A DNA stretch of 17,795 bases, taken from contig OMUE01000211.1 in assembly GCA_900314165.1 (NCBI GenBank), forward strand, positions 1-17,795. Direction: 5' to 3'. Source of the stretch: an uncultured Acidaminococcus sp. (lineage in GTDB: Bacteria; Bacillota_C; Negativicutes; Acidaminococcales; Acidaminococcaceae). Below, one piece after another: positions 7,263-15,530 of this stretch. The translations under genes and the position numbers were made by a program. The notes below the pieces were generated by a model that was not told the DNA's origin, made no database searches, and saw nothing but the letters and a program-made list of their open reading frames with translations. Position 1 is the stretch's first letter. Every line of letters begins with the position of its first letter.

Positions 7263-8363
7263 GTGTTACTGGAAGAATTAAGACCTGAAATCAGTCGGGT
7301 AAAGGATAAACTGGAAGAAATCAGCGTGGGCATGAAGGTGCCCCAGAAGGAAGAACGGATCGAAGACCTGGAACACCAGATGGCAGCTCCGGGCTTTTGG
7401 GATGATCCGGACAAGGCTCAGAAGGTCGCCCAGGAATCCAACAACCTGAAGACGGAAGTGGAAACCATCCATTCCCTGAAGGCTAAGATGGACGACGCGG
7501 AAACTCTGTGGGAAATGGCCATGGAGGAACACGACGACAGCCTGGAAGCCGACATCGAAGCAGAAATCAACGAAGCGAAAGAAACCCTGGCCCAGCTGGA
7601 ACTGAGCATGCTGCTCAGCGACCAGTACGATGCCAATAATGCCATCCTGACCCTCCACGCCGGTGCCGGCGGTACGGAAGCCCAGGACTGGACCAGCATG
7701 CTCATGCGCATGTTCACCCGCTATGCAGAACGGAAGGGCTTCACCGTGGAAATGCTGGACGTACTGCCCGGGGAAGAAGCGGGCATCAAGAGCGCTACCC
7801 TGCAGATCAACGGCCACAATGCCTATGGCTATCTGAAGAGCGAGAAGGGCGTCCACAGACTGGTGCGCATTTCTCCCTTTGATGCCAACGCCCGCCGCCA
7901 CACGTCCTTTGCGGCTGTGGACGTCATGCCGGAAATCGACAACACCGTCGAAGTGAAGCTGAATATGGATGAAGTCCGGGTGGACTACTACCGGGCCAGC
8001 GGCGCCGGCGGCCAGCACGTCAACAAGACCTCTTCTGCCGTCCGCATGACCCACCTGCCTACGGGTATTGTGGTCCAGTGCCAGAACGAACGGAGCCAGC
8101 TGCAGAACAAGGAACGCTGCCTGGCTTTGCTGCGTGCTAAATTGTTTGAATACGAAAAAGCCATTCAGGATCAGAAGATCAGTGACCTGGCCGGGGAATA
8201 CCAGGCCATCGAATGGGGCAGCCAGATCCGTTCCTATGTGTTCCAGCCTTATACCATGGTGAAGGACCATCGGACCGGCGCCGAAACCGGCAATATCCAG
8301 GCCGTCATGGATGGGGATCTGGATGTATTTGTAGAAAGCTATCTGCGCAGCCAGAGACAGTAA
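7263..8363 (+). CDS. prfB: Peptide chain release factor 2 (RF2), without programmed frameshift
   Basis: A 366-residue RF2 that reads UGA and UAA stop codons and triggers peptide release on the ribosome. The codon-recognition tripeptide SPF is at 204-206 and the catalytic GGQ at 249-251 (GAGGQHVNKTSSAVR). I prefer GTG 7263 as start: AGAAAGGA (7246-7253) is 9 nt upstream, and the protein then aligns at the N-terminus with Bacillus RF2. A TTG at 7254 touches that Shine-Dalgarno and is too close. Most bacteria carry an in-frame UGA near codon 25 that needs a +1 shift. Here codons 21-30 read straight through (SVGMKVPQKE) with no stop. It lies directly after secA, as in Bacillus, and heads the compact operon to nfo. 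Confidence 0.96.
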   Translation: MLLEELRPEISRVKDKLEEISVGMKVPQKEERIEDLEHQMAAPGFWDDPDKAQKVAQESNNLKTEVETIHSLKAKMDDAETLWEMAMEEHDDSLEADIEAEINEAKETLAQLELSMLLSDQYDANNAILTLHAGAGGTEAQDWTSMLMRMFTRYAERKGFTVEMLDVLPGEEAGIKSATLQINGHNAYGYLKSEKGVHRLVRISPFDANARRHTSFAAVDVMPEIDNTVEVKLNMDEVRVDYYRASGAGGQHVNKTSSAVRMTHLPTGIVVQCQNERSQLQNKERCLALLRAKLFEYEKAIQDQKISDLAGEYQAIEWGSQIRSYVFQPYTMVKDHRTGAETGNIQAVMDGDLDVFVESYLRSQRQ

Positions 8364-8387
8364 GCTGGCAATGGCTTGGGAGATTGT

Positions 8388-10487
8388 ATGAAGACGTATA
8401 AGAAAATCTTTCTGGTGTGCGTGGCCTTGGGACTGTTGAGCTCCCTGGCCCTGAATTGGCAGCGGATCCAGGTGGAGAAGGCCAACACGAAACTGGAAAC
8501 GGTGATGGAATATAATTCCCTGGTGCGCATGGCCCTGGAAGAAGGGGTGCCCAAGGAACAGGTGTTCCAGGCCTTTAAGGACAGAGGGGTTACGACATTG
8601 GCCCTGTTCGATACGAATCTGGACAAATTGTCCCAGAGAGGGGCTGTCGTCGTCCTGACTGGCGGCCAGCTGCTGGAACAGGCCCGGACCCAGAATCTGC
8701 AGCCCGGGTGGCAGAATGTAGTGAACCGTCCGGATTTCAATATTGATGCCCTGTACCTGACTGCGGGCAGCAGTGAACGGGCTTTCCGGGAAGCGGAACA
8801 GGATATAAAGTTACGTTTCGGGGCGGACCGGATCACAGAAGTCAGCGCTTCTCCCCGGATCCTGTGCTTTACCGGCGATACCGTCGTCAGCAAAAACCCG
8901 GTGGCCGGGGACCAGAGAGGGGTCCGGGAAATGGATCTGGGACCTTCTACGGATGAACTGGAAGACGTGAAGAAGAACGGCTTCATGGTAGCCATCCGTC
9001 CTACGAACTATACGGCACGGTATACGGCTAAGGCTGCTTCCGGCAAGGAACAGATCGACGCCTTCTTCAAGCGCCTGGATGACAGCGGCGCCAAGATCAG
9101 CCTGCTCATGGGCAGTGGCGTCCAGATGCTGGGCAACAAGGAAGACCTGCCCCAGGTGGCCAAGGCCCTGAACGACCGGCACATTACCCTGGGCATGGTG
9201 GAAGGGGTCACCCAGCTGCAGTTCGTGCGCATGGACGGCATGACGGACCTGGCCAAACTCATGAACTATCAGGTAGCCCGGACCTACGTCATTGCCGACG
9301 CCGAACAGCGGAAGATGCAGGTATTCGATGCCTTCCGCCGTTGGTCTCTGTCCGATGAGGAACGGAATATCCGGGTGAACTATATCAAGACCTTCCTGAC
9401 CCCCCGGGACAACAAGACCCTGCTGCAGACCAACCTGGACTATGTGGATCGGGTGACAAAGGATGTGGCCTCCAAGGGCTTTGTGAAAGACCGGGCCGAT
9501 ATCTATAAAGTGTACCAGCCCAACCGGCTGTTCTATATCCCCATGGCCCTGTCCCTGGCAGCGGCCTGGTGCATGTACCTGCTGCTGTTGGGAGTATTGC
9601 CGGTACGCCATTACGTAAAGGGCGTCGTGCTACTGGCTGCTTTGGCTATGGCTGGCGTCTATGCCGGCTCCCTGAGCCTATTGGCCCGTCAGGGCATGGC
9701 CTTTGGGGCTGCCGTCATCTTCCCGGTGCTGTCCATGGCCCGGATGATGAAAATCTGGCAGGAAAATGGCTCTAAGGGCACGATTTGGAATGTAGCTGCC
9801 CGAACCACCCTGCACCTGCTGGAGACTCTGGTGCTGTCCCTCATTGGCGCTTCCATCGTAGGGGGCGTCCTCAGCGATACCCGATTCCTGCTGGAAATGG
9901 ATATCTACCGGGGCGTGAAGGCGACGTTTATGCTGCCGGTTATGCTGGTGTTCCTGCTGTTCTGCAAGAACCACGGCTTGTGGCAGGAAGGGGAATCCTG
10001 GCGGAAACCTCTGGCCCGCATAGAAGCCTTCCTGGACAGACCCTTCAACCTGAAGACCCTGGCCATCCTGGGCGTCTTTGCGTTTGTGGCCTGGGTCTTC
10101 ATCGGCCGCAGCGGCCATACGGCAGGGGTTCCTGTGCCGGCTATTGAATTGAAATTACGGTATTTCCTGGAACAGGTCATGTGGGCCCGTCCCCGGGAAA
10201 AAGAATTTATGATCGGCCATCCTGCGTTTTACATTGCGGCCTGGGCAGCCTGGAAGAAGCTGCCGGTCTGGTTCTGCGGCCTGACAGTGACGGCGGCCGC
10301 CATCGGCCAGGGCAGTGCGGTGCAGACCTTTGCCCATATGCGTTCGCCCATCCTCATGAGCTACGTGCGGGCAGCAGGTGGCTATGCCTTAGGCGTTATG
10401 GCAGGCCTTATCGGCCTGTTCATCTTTGTGCAGCTCTATCCGAAAGTCGTGAAGTTTGTGGAAACAAGGAGGGAATCCCGTGAGTAA
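8388..10487 (+). CDS. Large multi-pass membrane protein, DUF5693-like, linked to csaB
   Basis: A 699-residue membrane protein of unknown function, which I take to be DUF5693-like from its layout and position next to csaB. It has one N-terminal membrane segment (about 5-22), then about 350 soluble residues predicted outside the membrane with no enzyme motif that I recognise. A C-terminal half (about 382-690) follows with seven or eight hydrophobic helices, for example FYIPMALSLAAAWCMYLLLL and LGVMAGLIGLFIFVQLYP. The start is ATG 8388, with GGGAG 5 nt upstream; an in-frame TTG at 8376 is less likely. The 3' end overlaps csaB by 8 nt, so the two are probably translated together. A role in making, moving or attaching the pyruvylated wall polymer is inferred only from this linkage. 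Confidence 0.75.
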   Translation: MKTYKKIFLVCVALGLLSSLALNWQRIQVEKANTKLETVMEYNSLVRMALEEGVPKEQVFQAFKDRGVTTLALFDTNLDKLSQRGAVVVLTGGQLLEQARTQNLQPGWQNVVNRPDFNIDALYLTAGSSERAFREAEQDIKLRFGADRITEVSASPRILCFTGDTVVSKNPVAGDQRGVREMDLGPSTDELEDVKKNGFMVAIRPTNYTARYTAKAASGKEQIDAFFKRLDDSGAKISLLMGSGVQMLGNKEDLPQVAKALNDRHITLGMVEGVTQLQFVRMDGMTDLAKLMNYQVARTYVIADAEQRKMQVFDAFRRWSLSDEERNIRVNYIKTFLTPRDNKTLLQTNLDYVDRVTKDVASKGFVKDRADIYKVYQPNRLFYIPMALSLAAAWCMYLLLLGVLPVRHYVKGVVLLAALAMAGVYAGSLSLLARQGMAFGAAVIFPVLSMARMMKIWQENGSKGTIWNVAARTTLHLLETLVLSLIGASIVGGVLSDTRFLLEMDIYRGVKATFMLPVMLVFLLFCKNHGLWQEGESWRKPLARIEAFLDRPFNLKTLAILGVFAFVAWVFIGRSGHTAGVPVPAIELKLRYFLEQVMWARPREKEFMIGHPAFYIAAWAAWKKLPVWFCGLTVTAAAIGQGSAVQTFAHMRSPILMSYVRAAGGYALGVMAGLIGLFIFVQLYPKVVKFVETRRESRE

Positions 10488-11571
10488 AATCCTGATCTCA
10501 GGCTATTACGGTTTCTCCAATGCAGGGGACGAGGCCATGCTGACGGCCATCGTCACCGCCCTGCAGCAGCAGGAACCGACCATAGAGATTACAGTGATTT
10601 CCGGGCATCCCCAGGTGACGGAGACCCTGCACCCCGGCGTGCAGGCCGTCCACCGGTTTAATCCTTTCGGCATCCTGAAGGCCATGAGCCAGGCAGACCT
10701 GCTGCTCAGCGGCGGGGGCAGCCTGCTGCAGAATGTGACCAGCCAGGTGAGCCTGTTCTATTATCTCAGCATCATCGCCCTGGCAGGCCTTATGGGCTGT
10801 CACTGCATGCTGTTTGCCCAGGGCATCGGCCCGATTCGGGGTGGCTTCTGCCGCTGGCTGACGAAAAAGGTGTGTGCCGGCGCCGATCTCATTACCGTCC
10901 GTGACGACGGGTCCCTGGAAGATCTGTCCGCCATGGGCCTGGATCCGGAGCAGATCCTGGTCACCAGTGACGCCGTGTTCAACCTGCCCCAGGGCCGGCC
11001 AGAACAAGGCCGCCAGCTGCTAACCCAGTGGGGCATGGATCCGGACAGGCCCGTTATCGCCTTTGCCTTGCGGCACTGGAAGGGCGAAAAACGGTTTGTA
11101 AAAGAATTTGCCAAGGCAGCTGATGAGCTGAAACAGCAGTACAAGGCACAGATCCTGTTCCTGCCCCTGCAGTTTCCGGCTGACGCCCAGCTGTCGGAAA
11201 GCGTGCAGAAGGCTATGGAGGATACGTCGGACGTCTTCATCCTGGCCCAGCGCTGCAGCACCCAGCAGTACCAGGACATCATCAGCCAGGTTCATCTGCT
11301 GATCGGCATGCGGCTCCATGCCCTGGTGTTTGCGGCCATTAACGACGTGCCCCTGATGGCTGTCAGCTACGATCCCAAGGTGGACCGTTTTGTGGCAGGC
11401 ATGAAGGGCCACGTAGTCAATACCATTGATAAGGTTACGAAAGAAGAAATTACCGCTATGGCGCAGCAGCTGTGGCAGGCGGACGGTCGGCAGGAACGGC
11501 AGGAAATCCTTGCCCTGCGGCAGGAAGCAGCCAGGAATATTTCACGGGCGCTGGCCTTAACGAAGAAATAA
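10480..11571 (+). CDS. csaB: Polysaccharide pyruvyl transferase CsaB
   Basis: A 363-residue polysaccharide pyruvyl transferase. CsaB proteins use phosphoenolpyruvate to add ketal pyruvate to cell-wall polysaccharide, which lets proteins with SLH domains bind the wall. The family signature is visible: SGYYGFSNAGDEAML at residues 7-21, LLSGGGSLLQN, LFAQGIGPI, and near the C-terminus MRLHALVFAAINDVPLMAVSYDPKV. The GTG start at 10480 is chosen because AAGGAGGG lies about 6 nt upstream and homologs begin at this point. It overlaps the upstream membrane-protein gene by 8 nt and precedes ftsE by 18 nt. In Negativicutes SLH-domain outer-membrane proteins tether the outer membrane to the wall, so the enzyme could bear on envelope tethering; this is inference. 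Confidence 0.9.
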   Translation: MSKILISGYYGFSNAGDEAMLTAIVTALQQQEPTIEITVISGHPQVTETLHPGVQAVHRFNPFGILKAMSQADLLLSGGGSLLQNVTSQVSLFYYLSIIALAGLMGCHCMLFAQGIGPIRGGFCRWLTKKVCAGADLITVRDDGSLEDLSAMGLDPEQILVTSDAVFNLPQGRPEQGRQLLTQWGMDPDRPVIAFALRHWKGEKRFVKEFAKAADELKQQYKAQILFLPLQFPADAQLSESVQKAMEDTSDVFILAQRCSTQQYQDIISQVHLLIGMRLHALVFAAINDVPLMAVSYDPKVDRFVAGMKGHVVNTIDKVTKEEITAMAQQLWQADGRQERQEILALRQEAARNISRALALTKK

Positions 11572-11589
11572 CAGTGGGAGGCGGGTATT

Positions 11590-12276
11590 TTGCTGGAAAT
11601 GAAGCATGTAGGGAAGGTATATCCCGGCGGGGCCTTAGGGCTGGAGGATGTAAGCGTACACATCAAGCCGGGGGAATTTGTGTTCCTGGTAGGTCCCAGT
11701 GGCGCGGGAAAATCTACGTTTATCCGCCTGATTTCCCGGGAAATAGAGCCTACGTCCGGCCAGGTGTTGGTGGACGGGGTAGATGTCATGAAGCTGAAGC
11801 GGGGGGAGATCCCCTTCCTGCGCCGGCAGCTGGGTATCGTGTTCCAGGACTACCGGCTGCTGAACGACCGGACCGCCTTTGAAAATGTGGCGTTTGCCAT
11901 GCAGGTCATCGAAGCGCCCTCCTTCAAGATCCGCCGCCGGGTCAAAGAGGTGCTGAAGATGGTGGGCCTGGAAGAGCGGGCCAACAATTACCCCGGAGAA
12001 ATGAGCGGCGGCGAGCAGCAGCGGGTGGCTATTGCCCGGGCCATTGTCAACGACCCTCTGCTGGTCATTGCCGACGAACCGACAGGGAACCTGGATCCGG
12101 AAACCAGTATGGAAATCATGAACCTGTTCTCCCAGATCAACCATAATGGGACTACCATCATCATGGCTACCCACGACAAGACTATGGTGGACTATATGCA
12201 GAAACGAGTGATTGCCATCGAAGAAGGGCGAATTGTCCGGGACGACCAAAAAGGAGTTTACGGCTATGAAGTTTAA
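11590..12276 (+). CDS. ftsE: Cell division ATP-binding protein FtsE
   Basis: A 228-residue ABC ATPase that pairs with FtsX at the division site and controls peptidoglycan hydrolases through ATP turnover. Motifs: Walker [10 protein letters not shown] (35-43), Q-loop in [10 protein letters not shown], signature MSGGEQQR (from 138), Walker [14 protein letters not shown] (Asp-Glu at about 162-163), and switch His in MATHD. The sequence [11 protein letters not shown] is typical of FtsE and the MacB/LolD-like group. The start is a TTG, supported by GGGAGG (11576-11581) 8 nt upstream and by [14 protein letters not shown] matching the usual FtsE N-terminus. ATG 11599 would lose conserved residues. 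It overlaps ftsX by 11 nt. Confidence 0.95.
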   Translation: MLEMKHVGKVYPGGALGLEDVSVHIKPGEFVFLVGPSGAGKSTFIRLISREIEPTSGQVLVDGVDVMKLKRGEIPFLRRQLGIVFQDYRLLNDRTAFENVAFAMQVIEAPSFKIRRRVKEVLKMVGLEERANNYPGEMSGGEQQRVAIARAIVNDPLLVIADEPTGNLDPETSMEIMNLFSQINHNGTTIIMATHDKTMVDYMQKRVIAIEEGRIVRDDQKGVYGYEV

Positions 12277-13153
12277 TACGAAATGGTATTATGTGAAAGA
12301 AACCTTCAAGTCCATAAAACGCAATTCCCTCATGAGCATTGCCTCTATTTCAACTGTGGCCCTGTCCATTCTGGTACTGGGCCTGTTTTTGATTATGGTC
12401 ATGAACGTGAATAACCTGGCCCGTCACCTGGAAAGCCAGGTCCAGGTCACCGTGTACATGGAGGATACGGCGAAACCGGAGCAGCTGCAGAACATGGACA
12501 AGACCCTGCGCAGCATGGAAGGCGTCGTAAAGGTGAAAGCCGTCACAAAGCAGGAAGCCCTGAAGCAGTTCAAACAGCGGCTGGGAGAACAGCAGAAGCT
12601 GCTGGACGCCCTGGGCGAGGACAATCCCTTCCCGTATTCCTTCGAAATCCGGGTGGACAAACCGGAGCGGATCCCCGCCATCGTCCCCAAGATTGAAAAA
12701 ATGCCCGGGGTAGAGACGGCGAAATTCGGCCAGGAAGTAGTGGAACATCTGTTCCAGCTCACGAAGATCCTGCGGCTGGGAGGCATTATCCTCATCGTCA
12801 TGCTGGCCGTAGCCACCCTGTTCATTATCTCCAATACCATCCGGCTTACGGTGTTTGCCCGCCGCCGGGAAGTGAATATCATGAAATATGTAGGGGCTAC
12901 GGACTGGTTTATCCGCTGGCCGTTTCTGCTGGAAGGCATGGTCATGGGCTTTGCGGGAGCCCTCATTGCTGCCGTCATCCTGTTCCAGGCCTATAACGCC
13001 ATGCAGGCCAAGATCTACGCTACGCTGGCCTTCTTCCCCATGCTGCCCAGCTGGCCCTTTATGGGCTACCTGTGCATGGCCCTTGTGGGCGTTGGGACGG
13101 TCATCGGGGCTTTGGGCAGCGGCATTTCCCTGCGCAAGTTCCTGGACGTGTAG
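12266..13153 (+). CDS. ftsX: Cell division membrane protein FtsX
   Basis: A 295-residue FtsX, the membrane partner of FtsE. Topology is the standard four-helix form: helix 1 at about 22-47, an extracytoplasmic domain at about 48-168 that in this family contacts the hydrolase or its adaptor, then helices at about 171-194, 218-243 and 263-288. Conserved landmarks are QVTVYMED after helix 1, the cytoplasmic segment ARRREVNIMKYVGATDWFIRWPFLLEG, and a C-terminal LRKFLDV. The start is ATG 12266, with AAAGGAG 10 nt upstream and an 11-nt overlap with ftsE. The coiled-coil peptidase 12 bp downstream is its probable extracellular target. Confidence 0.95.
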   Translation: MKFNTKWYYVKETFKSIKRNSLMSIASISTVALSILVLGLFLIMVMNVNNLARHLESQVQVTVYMEDTAKPEQLQNMDKTLRSMEGVVKVKAVTKQEALKQFKQRLGEQQKLLDALGEDNPFPYSFEIRVDKPERIPAIVPKIEKMPGVETAKFGQEVVEHLFQLTKILRLGGIILIVMLAVATLFIISNTIRLTVFARRREVNIMKYVGATDWFIRWPFLLEGMVMGFAGALIAAVILFQAYNAMQAKIYATLAFFPMLPSWPFMGYLCMALVGVGTVIGALGSGISLRKFLDV

Positions 13154-13165
13154 GGGGCGGAGCAC

Positions 13166-14320
13166 ATGAGAAAGCAAGCAGCAATCCTGGCTGCCCTGTG
13201 CCTGTCCCTGCAGCTGTGGACCCCTGCCACCTGGGCAGAGTCCATAGAGGACAAGAAGGCCGAGCTGGAAGAGGTCCAGCAGCAGATGGAAGCCAAGGAC
13301 GCAGAGCGGGAATCCCAGAAGAAGGTTATTTCTTCTGCGGTGGACCGGCTGGTGGAAGCCCAGAACGAGCTGGCCCAGGCCAAAAAAGAACTGGACGCCG
13401 TGGAGGCCCGTCAGGAAGCCCTGTCCATCAAGATCCGCCAGAACGAAGCCGCTCTGGCCAAAAAGCAGGCGGAATACAAAAAGACCCGCAACATCTACAA
13501 GCAGCGGCTGCGGGATATCTATGAAAATGGCCAGGTCAATTACCTGGATGTGTTATTAGGCTCCACGGATTTCCGGGATTTCGCGTCCCGGATGTACCTG
13601 CTGCAGCGGGTCATCCGCCGGGATTTCCAGCTCATCGACAAACTGGAAGCCCAGCGGAAGGAACTGGAACGGCAGCAGGCCATCCTGGCGGAAAACAAGC
13701 GGGAACTGGATGCCATCCACGTGGAAGTGGCCAAGAAGAAGGAAATCGTAGCCCAGAAGACCGCAGAGCGGCAGGCTCTGTACGAACAGGCCCTGGCGGA
13801 AAAAGCGAAGATGGATGCGGAATACGCAGAACTCCAGCAGAACAGCCAGCAGATTACGGCTATGATCAAACAGATGGAAGAAGAGGAACGGCGGCGCCAG
13901 GAAGAAGCGGCGGCAGCAGCCTCTGCCGGCGGCACGGGACAACTGGGCTGGCCGGTGAACGGACCCATTACCTCCCCCTTCGGCTGGCGGGTCCATCCTA
14001 TCTGGGGCACCCAGATCTTCCATGCAGGCATAGACATTGCGGCAGATTACGGGGATCCTGTAGCGGCGGCCGACAGCGGCACGGTCATTTATGCGGGCTG
14101 GCTGGGAGGCTACGGCAACGCGGTCATGATCAACCATGGCGGCGGCATGGTGACCCTGTACGGCCATAATTCGTCCCTGACCGTAGGGGTAGGGGACCAT
14201 GTGAGCCGGGGCGAGACCATTGCCCTGGCCGGCAGTACGGGCAATTCTACGGGCCCTCACTGCCATTTTGAAGTACGGATCCACGGGGAAGTGACCCAGC
14301 CCCTGGCCTACCTGCCTTAA
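13166..14320 (+). CDS. Secreted coiled-coil M23 (LytM) peptidoglycan endopeptidase, EnvC/PcsB-like
   Basis: A 384-residue exported protein that probably cleaves or controls cleavage of septal peptidoglycan. A signal peptide covers residues 1-24 (cleavage after TWA, before ESIEDKK). Residues about 26-245 are a long charged coiled coil rich in Glu, Lys and Gln, broken near 130-150. A short Ala/Gly linker leads to the M23 domain (about 257-384). The zinc ligands are present as His286, Asp290 (HAGID) and His367, with the catalytic His334 (YGHNS) and His365 (PHCHFEV). Thus it looks like an active enzyme, unlike E. coli EnvC, which has lost its catalytic residues. It follows ftsX by 12 bp, and FtsEX-driven unlocking of the coiled coil is the expected control; that is inferred from EnvC and PcsB. 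Confidence 0.93.
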   Translation: MRKQAAILAALCLSLQLWTPATWAESIEDKKAELEEVQQQMEAKDAERESQKKVISSAVDRLVEAQNELAQAKKELDAVEARQEALSIKIRQNEAALAKKQAEYKKTRNIYKQRLRDIYENGQVNYLDVLLGSTDFRDFASRMYLLQRVIRRDFQLIDKLEAQRKELERQQAILAENKRELDAIHVEVAKKKEIVAQKTAERQALYEQALAEKAKMDAEYAELQQNSQQITAMIKQMEEEERRRQEEAAAAASAGGTGQLGWPVNGPITSPFGWRVHPIWGTQIFHAGIDIAADYGDPVAAADSGTVIYAGWLGGYGNAVMINHGGGMVTLYGHNSSLTVGVGDHVSRGETIALAGSTGNSTGPHCHFEVRIHGEVTQPLAYLP

Positions 14321-14367
14321 GGCGGGCCGGAGCCGGACACGGAAACCCCGGACAAAAAGGAGAAACT

Positions 14368-15510
14368 ATGGGTAAGAAACGGTTTGGCATTGGTGCGCTC
14401 ATCGGTACGTTCGTCCTGTCCCTGTGCGTCTTTACAGGGGGGACCTACTACCTGTGCCGGGAATACATTGGGGATCCCTCCCATTTATTCCAGGTCATCC
14501 GCACCATGCATCTGATCGAGCAGCATTACGTAGGGGACACCGACACCTCCAAAATGTACGACGGAGCCCTCAGCGGCATGGTGAAGGTCCTGAACGACCC
14601 TTATTCTGCTTATCTGGATGCCAAGGACTTTGAAGCCCTGTCCACCATGACAGAAGGCCATTTTGGCGGCGTAGGCATGGTTATGGGCATGAAGGACAAC
14701 CAGTTCGTCATCGTTTCCCCTATAGAGGATACGCCGGCCTACAAAGCCGGCATCAAATCGGGAGACGTCCTGATAAAGATTGACGACGAAGAACTGACGG
14801 GCCTGACCCTGGATGCGGTGGTAAAGAAGATCCGGGGCAAAAACGGCACCCAGGTGAAGCTGACCATCCAGCGGGGCGAAGGGGAGCCCCAGGATTATAC
14901 TATTACCCGGGGCGACATCAAGCTGAAGAGCGTCTACGGCAAAATGCAGACGGACAACATCGGCTACGTGCGCATTACGAATTTCAGCGAGGATACGGCC
15001 AAGGATTTCAAGGCCAAGCTGACGGAACTGGAAGGCCAGGGCATGAAGGGCCTGATTCTGGACCTGCGGGACAACCCCGGAGGCCTGCTGAACAGCGGCG
15101 TCAACGTGGCCCGGCTGCTGGTGCCCAAAGGCCCCATTGTGTCTGTCACAGACAAGCAGGGCCAGACCATGACGGAATCCTCCGACCTGGAGCAGGTGAA
15201 GTACCCTCTGGCCGTGCTGGTAAACCACGGCACCGCCAGCGCCTCGGAAATCGTGTCCGGAGCCATCCAGGATACGGGTTCCGGCCGGTTGTTCGGCGTG
15301 AAGACCTTCGGCAAAGGCGTGGTCCAGAGCGTGTTTATGCTGACCCCCAAAACGGCGGTGAAGCTGACCATTGCCAAGTACTATACGCCCCAGGGCCGCA
15401 GCATCGACAAAGTGGGCATTACCCCCGATGAAGTGGTGGAGCCCACCGATGAAACCGGGGCCAATCAGTTAGAAGCTGCAGAAGCCTATCTGCAGAAGCA
15501 ATTGCAATAA
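14368..15510 (+). CDS. S41 family C-terminal processing peptidase (CtpA/CtpB-like)
   Basis: A 380-residue membrane-anchored serine protease of the tail-specific type, acting outside the cytoplasmic membrane. An N-terminal anchor spans about 8-30. A cap or helical region (SHLFQVIRTMHLIEQHYVG) leads to a PDZ domain at about 90-170 (GGVGMVM, IEDTPAYKAGIKSGDVLIKI) that recognises substrate C-termini. The S41 core holds the catalytic Ser291 in ASASE and Lys316 in TFGKG, 25 residues apart as in E. coli Prc. AAAGGAG lies upstream of the ATG. It comes 47 bp after the M23 peptidase gene. Because proteases of this family degrade murein hydrolases in E. coli, the neighbour is a possible substrate; this is inferred from context. 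Confidence 0.94.
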   Translation: MGKKRFGIGALIGTFVLSLCVFTGGTYYLCREYIGDPSHLFQVIRTMHLIEQHYVGDTDTSKMYDGALSGMVKVLNDPYSAYLDAKDFEALSTMTEGHFGGVGMVMGMKDNQFVIVSPIEDTPAYKAGIKSGDVLIKIDDEELTGLTLDAVVKKIRGKNGTQVKLTIQRGEGEPQDYTITRGDIKLKSVYGKMQTDNIGYVRITNFSEDTAKDFKAKLTELEGQGMKGLILDLRDNPGGLLNSGVNVARLLVPKGPIVSVTDKQGQTMTESSDLEQVKYPLAVLVNHGTASASEIVSGAIQDTGSGRLFGVKTFGKGVVQSVFMLTPKTAVKLTIAKYYTPQGRSIDKVGITPDEVVEPTDETGANQLEAAEAYLQKQLQ

Positions 15511-15530
15511 TCTCGTAAGGAGCGTGGACA

